From an uncultured Actinomycetes bacterium (lineage in GTDB: Bacteria; Actinomycetota; Coriobacteriia; Coriobacteriales; Atopobiaceae), in contig OMXZ01000038.1 of NCBI GenBank assembly GCA_900315165.1, positions 1 through 41,245 on the forward strand: 41,245 nucleotides of DNA, read 5' to 3'. The stretch's first letter is position 1. Every line of letters starts with the position of its first letter. Position numbers and translations under genes: made by a program. The notes below the pieces were generated by a model that was not told where the DNA came from, did no database searches, and saw only the letters and a list, made by a program, of their open reading frames with translations. Positions 25,637-35,486 of the stretch are shown here, in pieces.

Positions 25637-26470
25637 ATGGGCATGTTCTTCTCGGCATACGGCAGCACGACCTATGCCATCCTGCCCATCCCTGCCTGGC
25701 TGGACCTGGCCGCCGTGATGGTCGGCGCCTTCTCGGGCATCCTCGCCGCCCAACAACGTAAGCTCGATCTCGTTGGCTACGTAGGTCTGGCGCTCATTTG
25801 CGGCCTCGGCGGCGGCCTCATCCGCGATACCATCCTGCAGAGCGGCGACGTCTACATGATGACCTCGGACTATGCGATCCCCGGCGCCGTGATTACGGGC
25901 GTCTTCGGCTTCCTCTTCCCCAACATCGTCAAGAGCCATCCGAGCCTTTTCGAATGGGTCGACATCGTCTCGGTCGCCCTCTTCGTCGTCGCAGGCACGG
26001 ACAAGGCCATCGTCAACGGTGCCCGCCCGCTCGCAGCCATGCTGCTCGGCACGATCACAGGCGTGGGCGGCGGCATGTTGCGCGACGTTTTTCTCGGCGA
26101 GGTGCCTAAGATCTTCCAGCGCTCCAACCTTTACGCCCTTTGTGCGCTGGCCGGCGCCGCCTGCTACTACGGCCTCGTCTGCTTGCTTCGGATGCGCAAG
26201 CCCTGGGCACTGCTCCTCTGTGTGATTGTGATCATCGCAATCCGCCGCTGGTCCCTGCACTATAACGTGCTCTCCCCCGCCGACGTAGACCTAGGCCCGC
26301 ATGCGGCGGCCGGGGCCCGCGCCGTCTCTCAGGCAGCGCAGAACCGGGGGCGTCACGAGGCCACCCAGCTTCTCCGCCAGCAGGGCGTAGCAGACAGGCT
26401 CGTGTCAGGTGACGATGCCGCACAACGCCACAGCAACAACGCCGGCACCGGTCCCCGCCGCCGCACCTGA
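25637..26470 (+). CDS. TRIC channel-like (UPF0126) membrane protein
   Basis: A 277-residue protein starting at ATG 25637 with GAAGGGGG upstream. Seven or so helices are arranged as two homologous three-helix halves. Each half has the family motif GGxxRD: LICGLGGGLIRDTILQSGD in the first and TGVGGGMLRDVFLGEVP in the second, and the paired DYAIPGAVITGVFG and ALFVVAGTDKAI segments are also present. Bacterial TRIC proteins are trimeric K+-permeable channels; many UPF0126 members are still uncharacterised. The last 50 residues (AAAGARAVSQAAQNRG onwards) are an unusual hydrophilic Ala/Arg/Gln-rich tail that does not look like the family. Confidence 0.82.
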   Translation: MGMFFSAYGSTTYAILPIPAWLDLAAVMVGAFSGILAAQQRKLDLVGYVGLALICGLGGGLIRDTILQSGDVYMMTSDYAIPGAVITGVFGFLFPNIVKSHPSLFEWVDIVSVALFVVAGTDKAIVNGARPLAAMLLGTITGVGGGMLRDVFLGEVPKIFQRSNLYALCALAGAACYYGLVCLLRMRKPWALLLCVIVIIAIRRWSLHYNVLSPADVDLGPHAAAGARAVSQAAQNRGRHEATQLLRQQGVADRLVSGDDAAQRHSNNAGTGPRRRT

Positions 26471-26640
26471 CAATAAACGTGCGGTCATCTACAACGAGCT
26501 CGTAGCCTCTGACAATGAGCTCGTAGCTCTCGACAAACAAAACGTCGATCTGCGAGCTGGAAGGCTCCCTAGCTTGCAGATCGACGTACTTCTTGTTCGC
26601 ACCTACGAGCTCATCGTTGAGGGCTACGTAGTCGTCGTGC
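26461..26640. repeat. Nested inverted and direct repeats between TRIC gene and typA
   Basis: An inner stem of 17 bp, 26542-26558 (ACGTCGATCTGCGAGCT) with 26571-26587, has one G-U pair and a 12-base loop. An outer 12-bp perfect arm pair, ATGAGCTCGTAG (26515-26526) with CTACGAGCTCAT (26603-26614), encloses it. A near copy of the outer left arm lies 21 bp earlier (ACAACGAGCTCGTAGC, 26491-26506). A small hairpin CCGCAC/GTGCGG (26461/26479) precedes. There are no T runs, so it is not an ordinary terminator although it separates convergent genes. Confidence 0.8.
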
Positions 26641-26649
26641 GGACGGTCG

Positions 26650-28491
<1,842 letters not shown>

Positions 28492-28544
28492 GGGTTTCCT
28501 AACTGTGGAAAGAGCGGTCTTGGGCACGTTTTGGAGGCGGCGAC

Positions 28545-29006
28545 CTAGAGCAGCGGCTCGACCTCGCCGGCGGGGGCTGCGTCGGTCCACTGGAAGCGGT
28601 CGCCCGTGCCTTTGCCCTTGACGTAGGAATAGGCGGAATAGGCCTTGTAGCCCTTCTCGCCGAACTCGAAAAGCAGGGCGTCCTGGTAGGCACCGGTCTC
28701 GTCGGCCACGGCGCCCTCATAGGCAAGGGAGTAGCGCACGGGCGCGCCGAGGCCTGCCTCGCGGTCGCCGCGGGCGCGCACGGTGGCGGCCACCTGGTCG
28801 CGCGCGCCGGCGAGCAGCTCCTCGTCGCCGTCGTCCGTGAAACGGTAGCTGGCCACCTGGCCCGCGTCGTCGCCGATGGCGAGAAGGACGCCCAGGTCCT
28901 CCCCCGCCGCGAGCAGGTCGAGCGCGTCGCCCATCAGGGTCGACGCGAGGTCGTCGGTCTTCGGCGAGACGCCGTCGCGGCGCTCTTTGTCGTGCTTGTC
29001 GGCCAT
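28545..29006 (-). CDS. Hypothetical protein, acidic
   Basis: A 153-residue soluble protein, ADKHDKERRDGVSPKTDDL at the start and a Phe/Tyr-containing end (FEFGEKGYKAYSAYSYVKGKG). It is rich in Asp/Glu/Ala and has no signal peptide or membrane segment. The length, codon use and lack of overlap suggest a real gene. I do not recognise the family. The GAGAAAG ribosome site is weak; ATG 29006 is preferred over 29063. typA follows 53 bp downstream on the same strand. Confidence 0.65.
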   Translation of the reverse strand: MADKHDKERRDGVSPKTDDLASTLMGDALDLLAAGEDLGVLLAIGDDAGQVASYRFTDDGDEELLAGARDQVAATVRARGDREAGLGAPVRYSLAYEGAVADETGAYQDALLFEFGEKGYKAYSAYSYVKGKGTGDRFQWTDAAPAGEVEPLL

Positions 29007-29162
29007 GCCCGTCTTTCTCGAGTGATTGCGCTTTTGCGATGGTAACGCATCGCAGGCAGGCACATTGATGCATCACAAAACGTCAGGGCCAAAGACCCAT
29101 CTATACGCGCGATATCCGAGCAGTCTCGCGGCCGAGTGTAAATTACAACCCTCGCAAACCGT

Positions 29163-29199
29163 CCTTATTTATACTTTTCGGCCTTTTATATAAATAAGG
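29163..29199. promoter_or_regulatory. AT-rich inverted repeat upstream of the AAA_14 gene
   Basis: Perfect 11-bp arms CCTTATTTATA (29163-29173)/TATAAATAAGG (29189-29199) with a 15-base spacer. It lies in a visibly AT-rich block (about 29130-29310) unlike the rest of the window. It could be an operator or a terminator; no gene lies between 29007 and 29319. Confidence 0.55.
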
Positions 29200-29213
29200 C
29201 CGTATCTGAGACT

Positions 29214-29274
29214 TGTAAAACACGTTTTCTATTACTTGTAAATCACGTTTTTATTTTTTTGCAAAACCTGTTTT
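29214..29274. promoter_or_regulatory. Three palindromic operators at exact 23-bp period
   Basis: TGTAAAACACGTTTT (29214), TGTAAATCACGTTTT (29237) and TGCAAAACCTGTTTT (29260) are tandem. Each is built on a palindrome AAAAC-NN-GTTTT, with one change in the second. The third overlaps a promoter: TTGCAA (29259-29264), 17 bp, TAAATT (29282-29287). Binding there would block the -35 region. I infer an operator array controlling the AAA_14 gene. Confidence 0.7.
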
Positions 29275-29287
29275 AGCGAGGTAAATT
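29259..29287 (+). promoter_or_regulatory. Promoter of the AAA_14 gene
   Basis: -35 TTGCAA (29259-29264) and -10 TAAATT (29282-29287), spaced 17 bp. Transcription would begin near 29294, ahead of GGGAGGGGG and the GTG at 29320. Confidence 0.5.
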
Positions 29288-29319
29288 AGGTATGTAATTA
29301 AGATGGGAGGGGGTAACTT

Positions 29320-30594
29320 GTGTCCGAACAATACATACCTCGCCTGGTCGACAAGCAGCTTGACGACTACCTCTCCACCTTTGGCGCGGTGAGCGTCGAA
29401 GGACCTAAGTGGTGCGGCAAGACGACCACCGCCTCGCAACACGCCCGGTCACAGACGAATATGGCTGACCCTACGGGCGGCTACCAAGCGCGGCGATTGG
29501 CAACACTCGAGCCCTTGCTCGCCCTACAGGGTGATCGCCCGCGTCTCATCGATGAATGGCAAGAGGCCCCCTCTATCTGGGATGCCGTGCGCTACCAGGT
29601 AGACTCGGACGGTAGGCGAGGCGCGTTCATCCTCACAGGCTCCGCGACTCCGCGTAAGGGCTTCCAGCCTTCTCATTCTGGCGCAGGCAGAATAGGCCGA
29701 CTTCGCATGTCGACCATGACTCTGCAGGAGTTGGGGATTTCAACGGGTTCCATTAGTCTCGCCGGCCTTTTCGACGGGGAACATTATGCAGCCGCCTCAT
29801 CTATGACGCTAAGTGACGTTGCGCGCCAGGTCTGCCGCGGCGGCTGGCCCGGCGTCATGGGACTGGACGATAGCCAAGCGATGCGCGTCGCCCGAAGTTA
29901 CGTGGACGCCGTTGCGGAGACCGATCTCTCGGCAGTGGACGGGACGGACCGCGATTCCGATAAGGTTCGCAAGCTTCTGCAATCGCTCGCGCGCAACGAG
30001 GGCTCGCTTGCCACACTGAAGACACTCGTCCGCGACACATCACCCACTGAAGAGACTGACGAGGTCTCACTTTCTGCCGTCACCGATTACCTCGCCGCCC
30101 TCGGCCGCATGTACTATACCGACGACGTCCCGGCATGGGACCCCGCGCTCAAGTCGCCTGTTCGTATGCGCACCGCTGCCAAGCGCCATCTCGCCGACCC
30201 GTCCCTCGCGGTAGCAGCACTCGGCTCGGACCCGCAGGCTCTCTTGGCGGACCTCAAGTACCTGGGTAACCTCTTCGAGTCTCTCGCTCTCCACGACCTC
30301 AAGGTCTACGCGAGGAATTGCGACGCGCAGGTCTTCCATTACCACGATTCCACCGATTTCGAGGTCGATGCCATCGTGCAACGCCGTAACGGTGACTGGA
30401 TGCCGATTGAGATAAAGCTCGGAATCGACCAGGAGGATGACGGCGCGGCTAGTGTCATCCGTCTCGCAAACAAGATGGTTGAACGTGGCGAGCGCGAACC
30501 TGCCGCTCTGGTCGTAATCGTTGGGGTCGGCGCAGTCGGCCACATGCGGAGCGACGGCGTGCAAATCGTTCCGCTCGACGTTCTCGGCGCATAA
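29320..30594 (+). CDS. AAA_14/DUF4143 ATPase
   Basis: A 424-residue protein starting at GTG 29320 (GGGAGGGGG upstream). The N-terminal AAA domain has Walker A GPKWCGKT (28-35), Walker B LIDEW (Asp78, Glu79) and a sensor-like FILTGSATP (103-111). The C-terminal DUF4143 domain ends with DFEVDAIVQRR ... PIEIKLG (Asp350, Glu364, Lys366), the pattern of a PD-(D/E)XK nuclease core. Proteins of this type are widespread, often present in many copies, and sit in accessory regions; their role is unproven, though defence or mobile-element links are suspected. The AT-rich promoter region contrasts with the GC-rich flanks and supports acquisition. A terminator follows directly. Confidence 0.85.
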   Translation: MSEQYIPRLVDKQLDDYLSTFGAVSVEGPKWCGKTTTASQHARSQTNMADPTGGYQARRLATLEPLLALQGDRPRLIDEWQEAPSIWDAVRYQVDSDGRRGAFILTGSATPRKGFQPSHSGAGRIGRLRMSTMTLQELGISTGSISLAGLFDGEHYAAASSMTLSDVARQVCRGGWPGVMGLDDSQAMRVARSYVDAVAETDLSAVDGTDRDSDKVRKLLQSLARNEGSLATLKTLVRDTSPTEETDEVSLSAVTDYLAALGRMYYTDDVPAWDPALKSPVRMRTAAKRHLADPSLAVAALGSDPQALLADLKYLGNLFESLALHDLKVYARNCDAQVFHYHDSTDFEVDAIVQRRNGDWMPIEIKLGIDQEDDGAASVIRLANKMVERGEREPAALVVIVGVGAVGHMRSDGVQIVPLDVLGA

Positions 30595-30627
30595 AGAAAG
30601 CCGGCCGCAGATAGGTCTGCGGCCGGC
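30595..30627. terminator. Terminator shared by the AAA_14 gene and the oxidoreductase operon
   Basis: Perfect 12-bp arms GCCGGCCGCAGA (30600-30611)/TCTGCGGCCGGC (30616-30627) with a 4-base loop, between convergent stops at 30594 and 30656. On the minus strand TTTCTTTAT follows. Confidence 0.8.
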
Positions 30628-30655
30628 CAACAGCAATCTCCCAATCAGCAGATGA

Positions 30656-33544
30656 TTAGTCGTCCAAATCGATAGGCATGGCGTTGCCCGTGTTGGGGTG
30701 AGTCTTGCGGAACTCGCGGGTCTCGGCTTGGTACTTCTTGCGCTTCTCGCGCATGACCTTGGCCTCCTCGCTGCCCGAGTTGCGGATGATCTTGATGGCG
30801 CGCTTGGCCGCGTAGCCCGCCAGGCCCGTGACCTTGTCCTCCGCGAAGCGCATGTCGGTCATCTCGGGATGGTCGCGATGCAGGTGGATGGCGTCGAACT
30901 CGCAGCGCGTGGTGCAGATGCCGCAGCCGATGCACTTGTTGGGGTCCACGCGGGAGGCGCCGCAGGACAGACAGCGCGAGGTCTCGGTGCGGACCTGCTC
31001 CTCGGTGAGGGCATCGCGGAACTCGTCGAAGGCGCCCGCCTCGTGCGTGGACTCCTCCTGGCGCGGCGCATGGTCGTAGTCAGGGAACTGGATATCGTTC
31101 TTGTCCAGCGGGGTGAACTGATGACGGTCCAGAGCGATGGTCAGGTCCGCATCCGGACGGACGTAGCGGGCCAAGACGTCGGCCACATGGTGGCCGGCCG
31201 CGATGGCGTCAATCACGAAGCGGGGGCCGGTGTACACGTCGCCGCCCACGAAGATGTCCGGCTGCTTGGTCTGGTAGGTGAGCTTGTCGGCCACGGGATA
31301 GTCGCCGTGCCAGAAGGTCACGCCCTCGCCGTCGAGGAGGTTGCCCCACTCGATCGCCTGGCCGATCGCAAAGACGATCCGGTCGCACTCGATGGTCATG
31401 GTCTCGGACTCGTCGTAGAGAGGGGCGAAACGCCCGGTCTCGGGGTCGGTCACCCGGGTGCACTTCTTGAAGACGATGCCCGTGACCTGGCTCTCGCCGC
31501 CCGTCAGGACCTCCTTGGGGCCCCAGCCGTTCACGATGTCGATGCCGTGTTCGCGCTCCTCGGCGACCTCTATCGCGTCCGCGGGCATCTCGTCCGCCTG
31601 CTCGAGGGAGACCATGCTTACCCTGGCGGCGCCGCGGCGGTTGGCATCCTCGGCGCAGTCGACGGCAACGTTGCCGCCGCCCACGACCACGACGCGGCCC
31701 GTGTAGGCGGGATGGCCCGAGCCCAGGGATTCCTGCAGGTAGTGGACCGCGATGTCGGTACCGAGCGCGGTGTCGCCCGGCACGCCGGGACGCCGGCCGC
31801 CCTGGCAGCCGATGGCAATGTAGAAGGCTTTAAAGCCCTGCTCGCGGAGCTGGGCCAGGGTCACGTCGCGGCCGACCTCGACGCCGCAACGAATCTCGAC
31901 GCCCAGCTCGCGGATCACGTCGATCTCGGCGTCGATCACGTCCTTGGGCAGCTTGTAGGTGGGGATGCCGTAGGTCATCATGCCGCCGGGCTTGTCGTTC
32001 TTCTCGAAGACGACGGGGGTGAAGCCCATCACGGCCAGGTAGTAGGCCGCGGAGAGGCCCGCGGGGCCCGCGCCGATGATCGCGATCTTCTCGTCGAAAT
32101 GGCCGTGCATGCTGGCCACGACCTTCTGGGGTACGAAGCGGTGCTCGGCCTCCAGGTCCTTGTCGGCCACGAAGCGTTTGACGGCGTCGATGGACACGGG
32201 GAAGTCCACGTCGCCGCGGGTGCACTCGGCCTCGCAGCGCTTGTTGCACACGCGGCCGCACACCGCAGGGAAGGGGTTCTCCTTCTTGATGAGCTCGAGG
32301 GCCTCGGTGTACTTGCCCTCGTGCGCCTTGCGCAGGTAGGCCTGGACGGGCACATGGGCGGGGCAGGCTGCCTTGCAGGGGGCCGAGCCCGTGGGCCAGG
32401 TGTTGTGCATGCGGGGCGTGTCGCGGTAGTTCTCGTCCCAGGCGTACTTGCCCCAGCGGATGGCGTCGGGCAGGATTGCCGTGGGGTACTCCTGGGCGGA
32501 GCCGTCGGCCCGGCAGAGCTTCTGGCCCAGCTTGACCGCGCCCGCGGGGCAGGACTCCACGCAGTAGCCGCAGGCCACGCACTTGGTGGGGTCCACCTTG
32601 GCGGTATAGGAGCTGCGCGACATGTTGGGCGTGTTGAAGAGCATGCTGGTGCGCAGGGCGTTGCAGATCTTCACGTCGCAGTTGCAAATGTCGAAGATGT
32701 GGTCGGAGCCGTCGATGTTGGTAATCTGGTGGACGAAGCCGTTGTCCTCGGCCTTCTGCAGGATCTCCAGGGCCTCCTCGGTCGTGATGTAGTGGGCGCG
32801 GCCGGTCTCGACCGTATAGTCGGCCATGTCGCCCACCTGGATGCACCAGTCGGCCGGGTCGTCGATGCAGCCCTCGCCCAGCTTGGCGCGGGAGTAGCGG
32901 CAGGAGCATATGCCGGCGGACAGATGCCCCTCGTACTTCTTGAGCCAGTGGGAGATGTGCTCCAGGTCGACGGACATGTTTTCCGTCTCGATGGCCTTCT
33001 CCACGGGGATCACGTGCATGCCGATGCCGTCGCCGCCGGGTGGGACCATGTGGGTGATGGGGGCCAGCGGCTCGAAGGTCATGCGCTCAAACATGTTGGC
33101 CACGGGTGGGTTCTTGTCGATACGGTCGATGGAGGAGTTGAAGAGCTCGGCCGAGCCCGGCACGAAATAGGGGATGCGCCAGCGCTTGATGCGCGGCTCG
33201 TCCGTAGGGCCGTTGTCGTCGTAGCGGTCGGAGTAGTCGTACTCCAGGATGCCCGCCACGCTCATGCGCTGCAGGAGGTCCTCCAGGTCCTCCTTACCCA
33301 TACCAGGCTCGAACTTCTGGATCTCCTCGAAGGTGTAGAAGTGGCGGAGCTTCATCTTGTTGGCCAACTCCACCATGTCGTCAGTCAGGACCTCGCGCAG
33401 GCCCCAGTACTCGGGGTCGGTGGATTTGACGCCGCGGATCTTGTGCGTGACGGTATCGGTAATCTTGCGCGCCAGCTTGGCGTAGTCCTTGCGAATCGGC
33501 TCGCCCTCGTACTGGGAATGATGGGCCTGATACTGCTCGGGCAT
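30656..33544 (-). CDS. Large Fe-S/FAD pyridine-nucleotide oxidoreductase (GltD-like core)
   Basis: A 962-residue protein. The N-terminal 310 residues include a Cys cluster (GICSCRYSRAKLGEGCIDDPADWC, 212-234; ICNCDVKIC, 286-294) that probably binds a metal centre. A 4Fe-4S motif follows at 322-332 (CVACGYCVESCP). A GltD/dihydropyrimidine-dehydrogenase type cluster domain has CKAACPAHVPVQAYL (390-404) and VCGRVCNKRCEAECTRG. The FAD/NAD(P) Rossmann pair has IIGAGPAGLSAA (489-500) and VVVGGGNVAVDCAEDA. A last ferredoxin-like segment has CLSCGASRV and CIGCGICTTRCEFDAI. It should move electrons between NAD(P)H and an unknown acceptor; the substrate cannot be named. The FAD gene upstream (23-bp gap) is probably its partner. 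Confidence 0.8.
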   Translation of the reverse strand: MPEQYQAHHSQYEGEPIRKDYAKLARKITDTVTHKIRGVKSTDPEYWGLREVLTDDMVELANKMKLRHFYTFEEIQKFEPGMGKEDLEDLLQRMSVAGILEYDYSDRYDDNGPTDEPRIKRWRIPYFVPGSAELFNSSIDRIDKNPPVANMFERMTFEPLAPITHMVPPGGDGIGMHVIPVEKAIETENMSVDLEHISHWLKKYEGHLSAGICSCRYSRAKLGEGCIDDPADWCIQVGDMADYTVETGRAHYITTEEALEILQKAEDNGFVHQITNIDGSDHIFDICNCDVKICNALRTSMLFNTPNMSRSSYTAKVDPTKCVACGYCVESCPAGAVKLGQKLCRADGSAQEYPTAILPDAIRWGKYAWDENYRDTPRMHNTWPTGSAPCKAACPAHVPVQAYLRKAHEGKYTEALELIKKENPFPAVCGRVCNKRCEAECTRGDVDFPVSIDAVKRFVADKDLEAEHRFVPQKVVASMHGHFDEKIAIIGAGPAGLSAAYYLAVMGFTPVVFEKNDKPGGMMTYGIPTYKLPKDVIDAEIDVIRELGVEIRCGVEVGRDVTLAQLREQGFKAFYIAIGCQGGRRPGVPGDTALGTDIAVHYLQESLGSGHPAYTGRVVVVGGGNVAVDCAEDANRRGAARVSMVSLEQADEMPADAIEVAEEREHGIDIVNGWGPKEVLTGGESQVTGIVFKKCTRVTDPETGRFAPLYDESETMTIECDRIVFAIGQAIEWGNLLDGEGVTFWHGDYPVADKLTYQTKQPDIFVGGDVYTGPRFVIDAIAAGHHVADVLARYVRPDADLTIALDRHQFTPLDKNDIQFPDYDHAPRQEESTHEAGAFDEFRDALTEEQVRTETSRCLSCGASRVDPNKCIGCGICTTRCEFDAIHLHRDHPEMTDMRFAEDKVTGLAGYAAKRAIKIIRNSGSEEAKVMREKRKKYQAETREFRKTHPNTGNAMPIDLDD

Positions 33545-33567
33545 GACTCTCTCTTTCTATCTGCGTG

Positions 33568-34962
33568 TTACGCGAAGAAGCGACGGACCAGGTCGCGCGA
33601 ATACTCCACCGTCTCCTCCATGTCGCCAAAGGCCATGACCTCGCCGGCATAGAAGGTGTTGCGCTCGCCCTGCATGACCTCCAGCTTGTCGTACCAGCCG
33701 TCGGCATAGTCCTTGGAGCTCACGTGCGGGAAGTAGTACCAGTCGTCGATGCGCTCGGTCTTCTCCACGGGCAGGCCCGAGATAGCCATGTCGTCGAGGG
33801 TGGTCTGCTTGGCCTTGTCGAAGGGGACATCCTCGGCGCCCTCGTGATTGCGCAGGGTGAAGGTCACGAGCGGCTGGGGGCCGCAGTCAGGCCAGCGGTG
33901 ATAGAAGACCATCAGGTGGCCGCGGGTCTCGGGCGTCATGTTGGAAAAGTAGTAGTAGGAGATGTCGGGGCTCTTGTCCTCGGCCGTGCGCACGGCCATG
34001 GTGAAGTACTCCTTGTGCTGGATCTTGGAGAAGAGCTCGCACTCCTCGGGCGTGGCGTCGCCGTAGTTCATGAAGAGCTCGAGCGGGGTGCAGAGGATGA
34101 TCTTGTCGAATTCCTCGACGCGCTCGCGGGCGGCGTCGCGCACCGTCACCTTGACCTTGTCACCCGTGCGGTCCACCGCGGTGACCTCGGTCTTGAGGAG
34201 AGCGGGGTGGCGCAGGTGGGAGTTGACGCCGGTCCAGATGGACTGGGTACCGGTGCGCCAGGTCCAGAGCTTGCCCGTGGAGAGGAACTGCTTGACGGTA
34301 AAGGCGTCCAGGTACTTGAGGACGTAGGCCGCCGGGATCTCGTCGAAGTAGCCGTAGCCGAAGGAGGTGAAGGGGCCCTTCCAGACCATCTCGGCGTCCT
34401 CGCAGTCGTTGAGCTTGAGGAACTCGGAGAAGGGCAGGCAGAGGTCCTTGAGGTTGGGGTTGTCGCCCTCGATGTGGGCGAGCTTGAGCTCGGGCGAGGG
34501 GCAGGGGCCCTCGTAGCGGCCCTGGGCCACGCCGCGGTGGCCGTTGACGTCGTAGCCCTTGTACTTGGTGGCCAGCAGGCGGGAGAGCTTCCGCATTTTC
34601 ATGATCTTCTTGAGCAGCTCGAGCTTGCCCTGCTTGAGTGGCGTGCCGTCGGTGTTGCGGAAGGAGCGGCCCATGGCGGGGCCGTCGGCATGCGTGGTGC
34701 CGCCGAACTCCTCGCACTCATGCACGGCGAAATAGGTGTCGCAGCCCATGACCGCACCCATCTCGATGGTGCGATCCTCCCACTGACCCTTCTTGTTCTT
34801 GACCTGCATGTAGGGCGAGAAGGCCTTACCGCCCACATGGTCGGACTTCTCGTAGATCACGTAGTTGAAATAGCCCGCCTTCTCGAGGTACATGGCCGCC
34901 GAGATGCCGGCCGGGCCGCCGCCGACTATGCAGATGCGCTGATTCCTGTCCTGGTCCGCCAT
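33568..34962 (-). CDS. FAD-dependent amine oxidase-like protein
   Basis: A 464-residue flavoprotein. The N-terminal dinucleotide fold is RICIVGGGPAGISAAMYLEKAGY, followed by YEKSDHVGGKAFS. The core is unusual, with HECEEFGGTTHADG, FDEIPAAYVLKYLDAFTVKQFLSTGKLWTW and the late FYAGEVMAFGDMEETVEYSRDLVRRF that closes the FAD site. The fold resembles NAD(P)-binding/amine-oxidase proteins; the substrate is unknown. ATG 34962 is used because AGGGGAA lies upstream; the longer frame runs back toward the tRNA-Ala gene and is not protein-like. It is the first gene of the two-gene operon with the 962-residue oxidoreductase. Confidence 0.78.
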   Translation of the reverse strand: MADQDRNQRICIVGGGPAGISAAMYLEKAGYFNYVIYEKSDHVGGKAFSPYMQVKNKKGQWEDRTIEMGAVMGCDTYFAVHECEEFGGTTHADGPAMGRSFRNTDGTPLKQGKLELLKKIMKMRKLSRLLATKYKGYDVNGHRGVAQGRYEGPCPSPELKLAHIEGDNPNLKDLCLPFSEFLKLNDCEDAEMVWKGPFTSFGYGYFDEIPAAYVLKYLDAFTVKQFLSTGKLWTWRTGTQSIWTGVNSHLRHPALLKTEVTAVDRTGDKVKVTVRDAARERVEEFDKIILCTPLELFMNYGDATPEECELFSKIQHKEYFTMAVRTAEDKSPDISYYYFSNMTPETRGHLMVFYHRWPDCGPQPLVTFTLRNHEGAEDVPFDKAKQTTLDDMAISGLPVEKTERIDDWYYFPHVSSKDYADGWYDKLEVMQGERNTFYAGEVMAFGDMEETVEYSRDLVRRFFA

Positions 34963-35075
34963 ATCCGTTCCCCTATTCGAAATCACAAACACATGGTGAA
35001 CACATCGTGGAAAATCATACATGCAAGGAGCATTGTGTGAGGTTTCCCTCGGCGGAAAAGAGGGATGGCTGTAAC

Positions 35076-35105
35076 AAAAAAAGCCAGCCAATCGCCTTGG
35101 CTGGC
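35076..35105 (-). terminator. Terminator of tRNA-Ala
   Basis: Perfect 8-bp arms GCCAGCCA (35083-35090)/TGGCTGGC (35098-35105). On the minus strand T7 follows. Confidence 0.88.
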
Positions 35106-35117
35106 CTGTGAATTTCA

Positions 35118-35193
35118 TGGTGGAGACGATGGGGATCGAACCCACGACCTCAGGCTTGCAAAGCCCGCGCTCTCCCAGCTGAGCTACGTCCCC
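35118..35193 (-). tRNA. tRNA-Ala (TGC)
   Basis: 76 nt with encoded CCA (35118-35120). The acceptor is GGGGACG/CGTCTCC, the D arm includes AGCTCAGCTGGGAGAGC, the anticodon loop is TTTGCAA, and the T loop is TTCGATC. Confidence 0.97.
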
Positions 35194-35221
35194 GCGGATG
35201 CGGCGCGTCGGCCACTCTTAT

Positions 35222-35262
35222 TAATAACCGCCCCAACGGCGACTCGGCTAACGTTGGGGCGG
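35222..35262 (-). terminator. Hairpin between tRNA-Ile and tRNA-Ala
   Basis: Perfect 11-bp arms CCGCCCCAACG (35228-35238)/CGTTGGGGCGG (35252-35262), followed on the minus strand by TTATTAATAAG. It probably ends the tRNA-Ile transcript; tRNA-Ala may have its own start. Confidence 0.6.
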
Positions 35263-35278
35263 CTATTGCCAAAAAGAG

Positions 35279-35355
35279 TGGTGGGCCTGACAAGGTTCGA
35301 ACTTGTGACCTCCCGGTTATCAGCCGGACGCTCTGACCAACTGAGCTACAGGCCC
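35279..35355 (-). tRNA. tRNA-Ile (GAT)
   Basis: 77 nt with encoded CCA (35279-35281). The acceptor is GGGCCTG/CAGGCCC, the anticodon loop is CTGATAA, and the T loop is TTCGAAC. Ile(GAT) and Ala(TGC) are usually rRNA spacer tRNAs; no rRNA is present here. Confidence 0.97.
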
Positions 35356-35486
35356 AACGCAAGGAATGACTTTACTAAAATTCGCACCCCACAGATGCCC
35401 CATAAACCGGTTCAGCCCTGTTCATTTTCCGTGTGCGATACACCGGGATTGTCTTGGGGTACCATATGCCACACAAGGAGGCGCTT

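Noticed and set aside
26491-26620. Integron attC-like site
   Set aside because: The nested dyad lacks the conserved RYYYAAC/GTTRRRY ends and no integrase is nearby.
30698-33652. A 984-codon open frame opposite the Fe-S oxidoreductase
   Set aside because: Antisense to a gene with clear motifs; composition (Val/Gly/Ala/His repeats) is typical of a shadow frame. The frame opposite gyrA (36403-39189) was rejected for the same reason.
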